Shown here in pieces: positions 44,893 to 53,310 of a stretch of 64,000 nt of DNA (position 1 is the stretch's first letter; each line of letters starts with the position of its first letter). The notes under the pieces were generated by a model. That model was not told where the DNA came from and ran no database searches. It saw only the letters and a list, made by a program, of their open reading frames with translations. The translations under genes and the position numbers were made by a program. The DNA comes from Chthoniobacter flavus Ellin428 (GTDB lineage: Bacteria; Verrucomicrobiota; Verrucomicrobiia; Chthoniobacterales; Chthoniobacteraceae), in the NCBI RefSeq assembly GCF_000173075.1, contig NZ_ABVL01000002.1, forward strand, positions 496,001 to 560,000, given 5' to 3'.

Positions 44893-46140
44893 ATGTCTCA
44901 GCTTGCTGACGTCACCCCGATGCCTCCACGTGAGAACCCTCACTCGCCGTCATCTTCACAGCCACCGCCGCTTCCTCCGGAAGGCGGCAGGTCTTCGCTC
45001 GTCCTGGGCGTATTGATCGTCGCCGCGATCCTGGCCGCGGCCATCGGCTACTCGGTCCTCTCGCGCATGAAGGCAGAAGCGTCGCTGAAAAAAACCACGC
45101 TCGCCGAGGCCACGCCCACCTTCAATATCGTGCATCCATCCCCGGTGGTTTCGTCGGGCGAGATCACGCTGCCCGGCAGCGCGCAGGCCTATATGGATAC
45201 CGCGATCTATGCGCGGACGAACGGTTATCTGAAGAGCTTCAAGGTCGACATCGGCGCCCATGTAAAGCAGGGCGACCTGCTCGCCGAAATCGAAACACCC
45301 GAAGTCGACCAGCAGCTCGAGCAAGCCCGCGCCGATCTCAAAAATGCCCAGGCCAATCTGAGCCTAGCCCAACTCACCGACGCCCGCTCGGAGGATCTTT
45401 TCAAAAAGAAGACCATCTCGCCGCAGGAACGCGACCAGGCCAGGACCGATCTCGCCGCCAAGCGCGCCCTCGTCGACTCTGGCGAGGCTAATGTGCGACG
45501 ACTGGAGCAGCTCAGGGCCTTTGAAAAAGTGGTGGCGCCATTCGATGGCGTGGTCACCGCGCGCAGCACCGACGTCGGCGCGCTCATCCAGGCGAGTTCG
45601 ACCGGCGGCGCGAAGGAACTCTTCCACCTTGCCGACAATCACATCCTGCGCGTTTATTTCTCCGTGCCCGAGATTTACGCCTCGAGCGTGAAGCACAATG
45701 AGGAAGTCGCCATCGCGTTCGATGCGTTTCCCGGCGAAAAATTCACCGGCAAGTTGATCCGCGATTCGGCCTCGCTCGATCCGCTCTCCCATACGCTCAA
45801 CGTGGAAGCGGACGTGGAGAATCCGGCCGGCCGGCTCCTCCCTGGCGGTTACGCCACGGTACATCTAAATATCCCCGGGACACCGGGCGCCGTCACGATT
45901 CCGGCCAATACGCTGCTTTTCCGCTCGGAAGGCCCGCGCGTCGGGGTGATCCGCGACGGACACGTGGCGCTCGTTCCCATCGAGATCGGCCACGATTTCG
46001 GCAACACCCTCGAAGTCCTCTCGGGCCTCAAAGCCGAAGACGCCGTGGTCCTCGACCCGCCGGATTCCCTGACCGACGGCGAGACCGCGCGTGGCCAGGA
46101 AGCACCACCGAAGACCGCAGCCACGCCGGCGAAGAAGTAG
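44893..46140 (+). CDS. RND efflux periplasmic adaptor (membrane fusion protein)
   Basis: A 415-residue protein. A Pro/Ser-rich cytoplasmic N-terminus (residues 1-35) precedes one membrane helix (LVLGVLIVAAILAAAIGYSV). The adaptor core follows: lipoyl/barrel halves (IYARTNGYLKSFKVDIGAHV, KQGDLLAEIETPEVDQQLEQ), a coiled-coil hairpin (about 130-200) and a beta-barrel (ILRVYFSVPEIYASSV). It bridges the RND pump and an outer-membrane channel. The pump-then-adaptor gene order is reversed compared with acrAB. The uncleaved membrane anchor, in place of a lipobox, is seen in part of the family. Confidence 0.92.
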   Translation: MSQLADVTPMPPRENPHSPSSSQPPPLPPEGGRSSLVLGVLIVAAILAAAIGYSVLSRMKAEASLKKTTLAEATPTFNIVHPSPVVSSGEITLPGSAQAYMDTAIYARTNGYLKSFKVDIGAHVKQGDLLAEIETPEVDQQLEQARADLKNAQANLSLAQLTDARSEDLFKKKTISPQERDQARTDLAAKRALVDSGEANVRRLEQLRAFEKVVAPFDGVVTARSTDVGALIQASSTGGAKELFHLADNHILRVYFSVPEIYASSVKHNEEVAIAFDAFPGEKFTGKLIRDSASLDPLSHTLNVEADVENPAGRLLPGGYATVHLNIPGTPGAVTIPANTLLFRSEGPRVGVIRDGHVALVPIEIGHDFGNTLEVLSGLKAEDAVVLDPPDSLTDGETARGQEAPPKTAATPAKK

Positions 46141-46143
46141 CTC

Positions 46144-47448
46144 CTACTTCACCAAATCCCCCAGCAGCAAAATCGCCCCGGGGTAAATCGCCGTGCCGTC
46201 ATAGCGCTCCGGCTTATCGATCTTGTTGTTCCTCTCGGCGAGGATCTTCGCTTTGTCCGGTTGGTCGGGATGAATCTCGATCTTCACCGTATGCACGGTA
46301 TCAGGCAGATCGGAACCGATGACCAACGTCGCCAGGCGAGGATACGTGCAATAGGAATCGAAGCGCGGCACGATCTTCGCCGGCTTGTCGTCCAGCGTCA
46401 CGATCACCTGCCCGCAGTCCGGCCCCACGAGATCGTAGATTGCCGCGCGCGTGCCCTTGAACTTGAACGTGATCGTCTCCCCCGGCTTGCTCGCGCGGTG
46501 CAGATCACGCAGGCGGGTAAAACTCTTCGCCATCGAATCCTTCGCCGGATCGAGCTTGGTGAAGCCCGCGGAAAGCGTCGCCTCGCTGATCGGAATCAGC
46601 TTCGCATTCTCGTAATTGTCCGCGACCAGCGGCGCGCCCAATTCATGTGGCGCCGGCTTGGTCGACGCCGCATCGATCGGCCCCAGCGAACGCACGATCG
46701 CCTGGAGATAAAGCTCATGGCCGGTCTCCGGATACGGATGCACACTGTCCGCCGAGAAGACGAATTTATCGCCGAGCGCCGCCTTCTCCGCCTCGGTCTT
46801 CGGCAGCGGCGCTTTCCACACCAGCTTGCCTTCCTTCGCCAGCTTCGTGACCTCCATGCCCATGTGGATCGACGGGATATTGTAGTGCTCCGCGACTTTC
46901 TCCATGACGCTGGCCGAACGCTGATACTTGCCCTCCAGCATTGGCGCGACGGCCGCCTCGGTGAGCGTGTAGACGAAGCAGATGTCGCAATCCGGCGCCG
47001 CCTTCCACGTCTGCCGCACGATTCCCTCCATGCAGCGCGTGATCTGTTCCCGAGCGAAGCGCCCACCATCATTCGTCGCGAATTCGACGAACATCAGGTC
47101 CGGCTTTTTTTCCAGCACATCCTGCTGCAACCGGAAGACCCCGAGGTCCGATCCCGTGCCCCCGATCGCCGCATTGATCTCGCTGAACTTCGCGCTCGGA
47201 TACGTCTTTTGGAAATACGCCAGCGTCTTCGGCCGCCAACCCGCCTGCGCGGTAATGCTGCCACCGAAGTAAGCGATCTTGATTTCCGCTCCGGGCGTCT
47301 GCGCTTTTTTCAGGAAATTCGGCAGCCCACCGCGTGCATGCACCTCCTCCGCGGGCGCGAGCGGGTAATCGCTTTTTTGCGCCTGCGCGACCGAGACCAG
47401 CGCGAGGAGACAGAGCAGAAGGGGAACGAAACGAAGACGAAGGGACAT
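46144..47448 (-). CDS. Secreted SGNH/GDSL hydrolase with C-terminal beta domain
   Basis: A 434-residue protein with a signal peptide ending VAQAQ. SGNH blocks: Ser64 in IAYFGGSITAQAGW, GGTGSDLG (block II Gly), FATNDGG (block III Asn), and Asp234...His237 in SADSVHPYPETGH. Residues about 270-434 form a beta-sandwich-like extension (ITFKFKGTRAAIYDLVGPDC). This kind of enzyme removes acetyl or other acyl groups from sugars. It is convergent with the RND adaptor gene, stops only 4 bp apart. Confidence 0.88.
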   Translation of the reverse strand: MSLRLRFVPLLLCLLALVSVAQAQKSDYPLAPAEEVHARGGLPNFLKKAQTPGAEIKIAYFGGSITAQAGWRPKTLAYFQKTYPSAKFSEINAAIGGTGSDLGVFRLQQDVLEKKPDLMFVEFATNDGGRFAREQITRCMEGIVRQTWKAAPDCDICFVYTLTEAAVAPMLEGKYQRSASVMEKVAEHYNIPSIHMGMEVTKLAKEGKLVWKAPLPKTEAEKAALGDKFVFSADSVHPYPETGHELYLQAIVRSLGPIDAASTKPAPHELGAPLVADNYENAKLIPISEATLSAGFTKLDPAKDSMAKSFTRLRDLHRASKPGETITFKFKGTRAAIYDLVGPDCGQVIVTLDDKPAKIVPRFDSYCTYPRLATLVIGSDLPDTVHTVKIEIHPDQPDKAKILAERNNKIDKPERYDGTAIYPGAILLLGDLVK

Positions 47449-47507
47449 TCGCTGACACTACGGCGGCGCCGAAGAAGACAGCAACGGATTTTCCCGCGTT
47501 GCTCCGC

Positions 47508-47915
47508 CTACCTGCCCGATGCCTTCGCGTCCGCGGGAATCGCCGAGAAATCCCCCTGCACCGTCTTCGGAGCATTCTCCTTGGCGTCCCAATAAAACGT
47601 AATGAGCTGGCCACTCTTTTTCTCGCGGACGGTATAGCGCTTGTGCTCATCGTCCGCCGCCACCATCTCGAACCGGTCCCCACCTAATTGCACCATGCCA
47701 TCCGCCAGGGCGCGAGTCGGGTTCGTCTTGGACTGTTCGGCCAGCTTCTCGAACTTCGGGCGGGCTTCCGCGATCCATTTTTTAATCGTCGGCCCGAAAA
47801 GAATCGCGCCCCCCACCCCGACCACGACGACGATGACGATCAAAGAGGTGCACCCCATCGCGAGCCAGCCCAGGGGGCCCATGCCTTTTTTCTGAGATGC
47901 TGGGGAATTTGCCAT
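47508..47915 (-). CDS. Small single-pass membrane protein
   Basis: A 135-residue protein with one hydrophobic segment (LAMGCTSLIVIVVVVGVGGA) near residues 17-40. A periplasmic or cytoplasmic domain follows with strands such as ALADGMVQLGGDRFEMVAAD and YTVREKKSGQLITFYW. No family is recognised; the folded part may be a small PepSY-like or SH3-like domain. It is upstream of the SGNH gene on the same strand, 60 bp away. Confidence 0.6.
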   Translation of the reverse strand: MANSPASQKKGMGPLGWLAMGCTSLIVIVVVVGVGGAILFGPTIKKWIAEARPKFEKLAEQSKTNPTRALADGMVQLGGDRFEMVAADDEHKRYTVREKKSGQLITFYWDAKENAPKTVQGDFSAIPADAKASGR

Positions 47916-48040
47916 GGCGCGGAAGCTAGGCGGGCGGCCCGGGCAGGCGCAAGCGCCGAACGCTGCGGCAGCCCCCTGAAATCAGTAAAAATTCCTCTCT
48001 AGCAAATCCCTGGGAACCCGGTTTACTCAGAAACGTCAAC

Positions 48041-49382
48041 ATGTCCCCCATTCGCCACAACTGCGCTGGAGTCTCCCGCCGCGATTTTCTACAGATCGGC
48101 CTCGGTGGCACTTTAGGCCTCGGCCTATGCGACCTCTTACGCGCTCGCGCGGCGGCAGCGCCCACCACCCCGGCGGCGAAAAATGTCAATTGCATCATGA
48201 TCTGGATGGATGGCGGGCCGTCGCATTATGAGACGTTCGACCCCCAAGCCCGGATGCCCCGGCGGAAATTCGCGGCACTTTCGGCACCGTGCCCGACCTG
48301 CGTGCCCGGGGGTGCATTTCAGCGAGACCCATTCCCGAACCTCGCCCAAGTCTTTCGATAAATTCACCCGCCCATCCGCTCGATCTGCCACAAGGATCCG
48401 AACCACGGCGGCGGGCAATCATTACATGATGACCGGCGCGCCCACGCCGGTGCCGGTGGGCTGCGGCGCTTTCGTGACGTTTCATCCTTCCTTCGGCTCG
48501 ATGGTTTCCTATGACCGCGGGGTGCGCAGCGGTCTGCCCGCCTATATGGCGATGCCGAGCAATACCCGCTCCGGCGGCCCGAATTTCCTCGGCGGCCAAC
48601 ATGCGCCTTTCGTCATCGGCGGCGATCCGAATGCCAAGGGCTTCCAAGTGCGCGACGTGGTCGTGCCGGCGGAAATCACCGAAGGCCATGCGCACACGCG
48701 CCGCGATTTGCGCACCGCGCTCGACCGCATGCAACGCTTCAACGACCAGCTCGTGGACGATCCCGCGGTGGTCTTCGACAAATTCTATCAGCAGGGCTTC
48801 GACCTCGTCTCGTCTTCCAAGGCCCAGGCCGCGTTCGACATCAGCCGCGAAGACGACAAGGTGCGCGATCGTTATGGTCGCAACGATGTCGGCCAGCGCA
48901 TGCTCCTCGCCCGTCGGCTCGTGGAGGTCGGCGTCTCGTGGGTCACGGTAAATTATGGCGGCTGGGACGATCACAAGAAACTCTTTGAGACCTACAAGGG
49001 CAACCGCCTCAAAACTTTCGATCAAGGGCTCTCGGCACTGCTCAACGATCTGAGCGAACGCGGGCTCATGGAGAACACCATGGTGATTGCTCTCGGCGAA
49101 TTTGGCCGCACTCCGAAAGTTAATAAGGACGCGGGGCGCGACCATTGGCCCTTTGCCATGTCGGTGCTCATGGCCGGCGCGGGCATTCCCGGTGGACAGA
49201 TCGTCGGCGCGACGGATGCGAAGGGCTACCATGCCTCGGAGAACGTGTATCGTCCGGAGGATTTTGCCGCGTCGCTCTACACCAAGATGGGCATCGATCC
49301 GAACATGACCCTCCAGTCGGGCAGCGGACGGCCGGTGCAGTTGGTGAACGAAGGCCATTTGATCAAGGAACTCTTCGTCTAA
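48041..49382 (+). CDS. Tat-exported DUF1501 protein, heavily frameshifted near 48240-48420
   Basis: It begins at ATG 48041 with a Tat-type signal (VSRRDFLQIGLGGTLGLGLC) and NCIMIWMDGGPSHYETFDP. From about 48245 to 48415 roughly ten extra bases, mostly within C or G runs, scramble the frame. Removing them restores ETFDPKPDAPAEIRGTFGTV, PTCVPGVHFSETFPNLAKSF and GGGNHYMMTGAPTPVPVG. The rest (48420-49382) is intact, with LLARRLVEVGVSWVTVNYGG, IALGEFGRTPKVNKDAGRDH and GRPVQLVNEGHLIKELFV. It is otherwise a normal DUF1501 protein of about 443 residues. The error pattern argues for a bad consensus. It starts an operon with PPC and SMP-30 genes. Confidence 0.85.
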
Positions 49383-49391
49383 GCGAATCGC

Positions 49392-50945
49392 GTGTGGCGA
49401 GCAGCCGGCATTTTCCTCGCGGTCCTTGGCGCGGCCTCCGCCGCTGAACCGACGCTCACGCACCTGTATCCCGCCGCGGGACAGCAGGGTACCACGGTCA
49501 CCGTCACTCCTGTCGCCAAAGCCACGCCGTGGCCGCCGCAGGTCTGGGTGGATGCACCGGGGATCACGTTTGCACCCTCGAAGACGAAAGGGAAATTCGA
49601 CGTCGAGATCGCCAAGGATGCCGCGCCTGGCCCCCATCTGGTGCGCTTTTACAACGAGAGTGGCGCGTCGCAGCCTCGGTTCTTCATCGTCTCCACGGAG
49701 CCGGAGCTCCTGGAAAAAGAACCGAACGACGAATTCAAAGCGCCGCAGAAGATCGACGCGCTCCCCGCGACCATCAGTGGACGGCTCGATAAATCCGGCG
49801 ATGTCGATTCCTTCGGCATCACGCTGAAGAAGGGCGATACGCTCACTGCCTGGGTCGAGGCTTATGTGCTCGCTTCCACCTTCGATGGCATGCTTCGCGT
49901 CGTCGATGAAAACGGCGATGAACTGACCTTCGATCACGATGGTCGCACGCTCGATCCTTATCTCACCTGGAAGGCGCCACGCGACGGCACCTTCGTCGTG
50001 CAACTCATGGGCTTCGCCTACCCGGCGAATGCGAGTGTGCAGCTCACCGGTGGCGAAGGCTGTATCTACCGGCTTCATCTTACCACCGCGCCGCAACCGC
50101 TGATCAGTTTTCCACCACATCATCCTGACGAGGGCGCGGAAGTCGCCGAGCAGGAACCGAATGATTCCATCGACAAAGCGCAGGCCGTGACGCTCCCCTG
50201 CTCGATCTCCGGCTGCATCAACCAGGCGGGCGACGAAGATCGCTTCGCCTTCACTGTCGAGAAAGGCAAGATCTATAGCATTGAGGCCATCGGCGGGCGG
50301 GCCGGTTCGCCTCTCGACGCGTGGCTCAAGATCGAGAACAAAGACGGCAAGCAACTCACCCGCGCGGATGACACCGTCGGCGGGCGCGATCCTCATCTCA
50401 CCTGGACCGCTCCGAGCAACGGTGCCTTTTACGCGGCGATCGGCGATATCACGCATCACGGCGGCCCGCGCTTTCTCTATCAGCTTCATATTGGCGAAGC
50501 CATGCCCATCGTCGCAGGGACGGTCGCCAGTCATGAATGCGTTCTCGCTGCTGGGAAGACGGGCGAGATCAAGGCGACGATCAAGCCGGCCAATGGTTTC
50601 AAGGCGAAGCTCCATCTCGCCGCGAAGAATTTGCCCGCTGGCGTTACCGCGCCAGAGGTCGATGTCCCGGAGAAAGGCGGCGATGTCACCTTGAAACTCA
50701 ACGCCGAAGCCGATGCGGCCGCGGCCGGTCAACCCATTCAACTCGTCCTGCGCGAAGCCGACTCCGGCGCGGAACATCCGGTGAGCTATTCGATGATCAC
50801 GACCGGGGAGAACAATGGCGTCCCGCAGGGCTATACCGAACTCGTCATCAACTCGACGGATCAACTCTGGCTCACCGTGACGGCCGCGGCGGCCAAGCCC
50901 GATGCGCCGAAACCGGATCCGGCCAGCGCGACTTCCCCCAAATGA
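49392..50945 (+). CDS. Secreted PPC-domain protein
   Basis: A 517-residue protein from GTG 49392, 9 bp after the DUF1501 stop. A signal peptide covers residues 1-18. It contains IPT/TIG-like strands, then two bacterial pre-peptidase C-terminal (PPC) domains, each with the EPND start (EKEPNDEFKAPQKI at about 114, EQEPNDSIDKAQAV at about 252) and the DxDxF/DxYxxxL pattern. These are beta-sandwich, often calcium-binding, adhesion or targeting domains. No peptidase domain is present. It probably acts outside the cell together with the DUF1501 protein. Confidence 0.88.
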   Translation: MWRAAGIFLAVLGAASAAEPTLTHLYPAAGQQGTTVTVTPVAKATPWPPQVWVDAPGITFAPSKTKGKFDVEIAKDAAPGPHLVRFYNESGASQPRFFIVSTEPELLEKEPNDEFKAPQKIDALPATISGRLDKSGDVDSFGITLKKGDTLTAWVEAYVLASTFDGMLRVVDENGDELTFDHDGRTLDPYLTWKAPRDGTFVVQLMGFAYPANASVQLTGGEGCIYRLHLTTAPQPLISFPPHHPDEGAEVAEQEPNDSIDKAQAVTLPCSISGCINQAGDEDRFAFTVEKGKIYSIEAIGGRAGSPLDAWLKIENKDGKQLTRADDTVGGRDPHLTWTAPSNGAFYAAIGDITHHGGPRFLYQLHIGEAMPIVAGTVASHECVLAAGKTGEIKATIKPANGFKAKLHLAAKNLPAGVTAPEVDVPEKGGDVTLKLNAEADAAAAGQPIQLVLREADSGAEHPVSYSMITTGENNGVPQGYTELVINSTDQLWLTVTAAAAKPDAPKPDPASATSPK

Positions 50946-51865
50946 ACTGGCGCCGCTTCACTCTCACGCTGTTCGCGCCTCTCCTCTGCCTTTGCAGTCG
51001 CGCGGAGGATCAACCGCTCTTCGTCGCCACACCGCTCACCAATCCCGGCGCATTCACCCACGGTATCGAAGGGCCGGCCTGCGACGCCGCGGGAAATATC
51101 TACTTCGTCAATGGTCCTTGGGAGCAGACCATCCAAAAGGTGACCCCACAGGGCGACAACGAAGTCTTCGTCACCTTGCCCGGAAAGAGCATCGGCAATG
51201 GCATCCGCTTCGGCCGCGACGGCACGATGTACGTCGCCGATTACACCGAGCACAATATTCTGACGGTCGACATGCGGACGCGCGCGGTGAAGCTCTTCGC
51301 GCACGAGGAGCGGATGAATCAGCCCAACGACCTCGCCATCGCGCCCGACGGCACGCTCTACGCCAGCGATCCCAATTGGGACAACGGCGACGGCCAGCTC
51401 TGGAGCATCGACCGCCATGGCCATGTCCGGCAGCTCGCGGAAAAAGTGGGCACGACCAACGGCATCGAAGTCAGCCCCGACGGACACACGCTTTACGTCA
51501 ACGAAAGCGTCCAACTCTGCGTGTGGGCCTTCACGATCGCGCCCGACGGTTCGCTCACCGGTAAGCGACTGCTCAAAAAGTTCGATGACTTCAGTCTCGA
51601 CGGCATGCGCTGCGACGTGGACGGCAACCTCTACGTCACGCGTCAACTCAAGGGCACCATCGTCAAGCTCTCGCCCACCGGTGAAGTACTGAAGGAATTC
51701 AGCGCCCTCGGCGCGAAGCCCAGTAACGTCTGCTTCGGCGGTCCCGACGGACGCACCCTCTACATCACCGAAGTCGAGCACCAACGCCTCGTCCAGGCCC
51801 GCGTGGACCGCCCCGGCCTGGAGTGGCAACGCTGGCAGGAGGCTGCGGCAAATCGATCACCATGA
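50942..51865 (+). CDS. Secreted SMP-30/gluconolactonase-like propeller
   Basis: A 307-residue protein whose start overlaps the PPC stop by 4 bp. A signal peptide ends at CSRA. It is a six-blade propeller with metal ligands in HGIEGPACDAAGNIYF (Glu43), VGTTNGIEVSPDGHTLYV (Asn) and SLDGMRCDVDGNLYVT (Asp). This pattern matches SMP-30/gluconolactonases, which hydrolyse sugar lactones. In this context it could act on lactone or oxidised sugars released outside the cell. Confidence 0.87.
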   Translation: MNWRRFTLTLFAPLLCLCSRAEDQPLFVATPLTNPGAFTHGIEGPACDAAGNIYFVNGPWEQTIQKVTPQGDNEVFVTLPGKSIGNGIRFGRDGTMYVADYTEHNILTVDMRTRAVKLFAHEERMNQPNDLAIAPDGTLYASDPNWDNGDGQLWSIDRHGHVRQLAEKVGTTNGIEVSPDGHTLYVNESVQLCVWAFTIAPDGSLTGKRLLKKFDDFSLDGMRCDVDGNLYVTRQLKGTIVKLSPTGEVLKEFSALGAKPSNVCFGGPDGRTLYITEVEHQRLVQARVDRPGLEWQRWQEAAANRSP

Positions 51866-51872
51866 AACTGCA

Positions 51873-51956
51873 AGTAATCAGTAATCAGTAGTCAGTAATC
51901 AGTGATAAGTATGTGCAGACTAATTACTGAATACTGATCACTGATTACTGATTACT
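51873..51956. repeat. Inverted repeat of reiterated 'agtaatc' words
   Basis: The 38-nt arms 51873-51910 and 51919-51956 pair at about 33 positions around an 8-nt loop. Each arm reiterates the heptamer agtaatc/gattact. It fills the gap between the SMP-30 stop and the aminotransferase start, close to the latter's ribosome-binding region. Confidence 0.9.
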
Positions 51957-51972
51957 CACCCTCCCTTCCCCC

Positions 51973-53310
51973 ATGACCGACCGTTTCGCCAAATCCCGCA
52001 GCCTCTTCGAGCGTGCTCAAAACAGCATCGCCGGTGGCATCAATAGTGGCATCCGCAAGATGGAACAGCCCGTGCCGCTCTACTTCGCCCGCGGTTCGGG
52101 ATCCCGCCTGTGGGATGTCGACGGCAACGAATGCATCGACTTCCAGACCGGCCAGGGCGCGCTCCTCTTCGGCCACGCGCCGGAGGGAATGGCGGAAGCC
52201 ATCTCGGCGCAGGTCCGGCTCGGTACGCACTGGGCCGCGCAATCGGAACTCGAGATCGACGTCGCCGAACGTCTCCAGGCGATGATCCCCAGCGTGGAGC
52301 GCGTCCGCTTCAACAATTCCGCCACCGAGGTCGTCCTGAGCGCGCTGCGCCTGGCGCGTGGACTCACCGGCAAACCGCTCGTCTTGAAATTCGAAGGCCA
52401 CTACCACGGCTGGTCGGATGAAGGCCTCGTCGGCTTCGCGCCGCCGCCGGACAAATGGGGCACTGAGGAAGAACCGACGCGCCTGCATCCCAGCAAGGGC
52501 GTCATCCCCGAGGTGCTCGATCAATTCGTCGTCGCGCGCTGGAACGACCCTGAGCATCTGCGCCGCCGCGTGGATCAATATCGCGGCCGGATCGCGGCGA
52601 TCATCTTCGAACCGGCGCTCTGCAACACGAGTTGCATCGAGCCGGCGCCCGGCCTGCTCAGCACCATCCGCGAACTGTGCGATCGCGAGGGCGCACTCAT
52701 GATCGCCGATGAGACGATCACCGGCTTTCGTTTCGGTCCTTCCGGCGCGCAAGGCTATTACGATTTTTCGCCCGATCTCACCATCTTCGGCAAGGCCATC
52801 GGTGGCGGTGTGCCCTTTGCCGCCCTTGGCGGCCGGACGAGAATTTTCGAACCGATCATCCGCGGCGAGGTCGTCCACGCCGGCACGCTCAATGCCAATC
52901 CGCTTTGCCTGTCCGCCAGCCGTTGGTGCCTCGACCAGATCCTCGCCCTCGGCAAAGAACATCCCACCGGCCTGCAGTGCCTGGGCAACAAGCTCATGGA
53001 AGGCCTCGAAAGGCTGGCCCACGAATATGCCATCCCGCTGCATCCGCAAGGTCCGGGCCTGGTCTTTCACACCGCCATGCTCAAGCCCGGAGCCGCACCC
53101 GGCCCCATCCGCGATTATCGCGATTGTGTGCAGCGCCACGATGCCCCGCGCTGGGCGCACCTCCGCCGTTGCCTGCTCGAACACGGCGTGCGCGCCATCG
53201 AGCGCGGCCTGTGGTTCATGAATCTCACGCTCACCGAAGCCGACATCGAGACCACGCTCACCCGCGCCACCGCCGCTTTCGCGCAGCACGCGGCCGAATG
53301 GAAAGCATGA
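51973..53310 (+). CDS. Class III aminotransferase (glutamate-1-semialdehyde-aminomutase-like)
   Basis: A 445-residue PLP enzyme. Motifs: RFNNSATEVVLSALRLAR (phosphate-binding Ser-Ala-Thr), FEGHYHGWSD, IADETITGFRFGPSGAQGYY (Asp that contacts the pyridine N), LTIFGKAIGGGVPFAALGG with the Schiff-base Lys274, and HAGTLNANPLCLSA. Its closest known pattern is HemL, but it heads a catabolic operon. It is more likely an amine or amino-acid transaminase than the haem-synthesis enzyme. The next gene's ATG overlaps its stop (ATGA). Confidence 0.92.
   Translation: MTDRFAKSRSLFERAQNSIAGGINSGIRKMEQPVPLYFARGSGSRLWDVDGNECIDFQTGQGALLFGHAPEGMAEAISAQVRLGTHWAAQSELEIDVAERLQAMIPSVERVRFNNSATEVVLSALRLARGLTGKPLVLKFEGHYHGWSDEGLVGFAPPPDKWGTEEEPTRLHPSKGVIPEVLDQFVVARWNDPEHLRRRVDQYRGRIAAIIFEPALCNTSCIEPAPGLLSTIRELCDREGALMIADETITGFRFGPSGAQGYYDFSPDLTIFGKAIGGGVPFAALGGRTRIFEPIIRGEVVHAGTLNANPLCLSASRWCLDQILALGKEHPTGLQCLGNKLMEGLERLAHEYAIPLHPQGPGLVFHTAMLKPGAAPGPIRDYRDCVQRHDAPRWAHLRRCLLEHGVRAIERGLWFMNLTLTEADIETTLTRATAAFAQHAAEWKA

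Noticed and set aside
42097-44943. A 948-codon open frame antisense to the RND pump gene
   Set aside because: It has no hydrophobic pattern or motif and very high His/Arg/Asp/Glu content. It mirrors the coding strand.
48195-50864. A long antisense frame over the DUF1501 and PPC genes
   Set aside because: Same reason; the composition is that of a complement frame.
52905-53306. A 5' extension of the M81 gene by about 134 codons
   Set aside because: The extension overlaps the aminotransferase in another frame and is arginine/proline-rich; the true start is the ATG at 53307.
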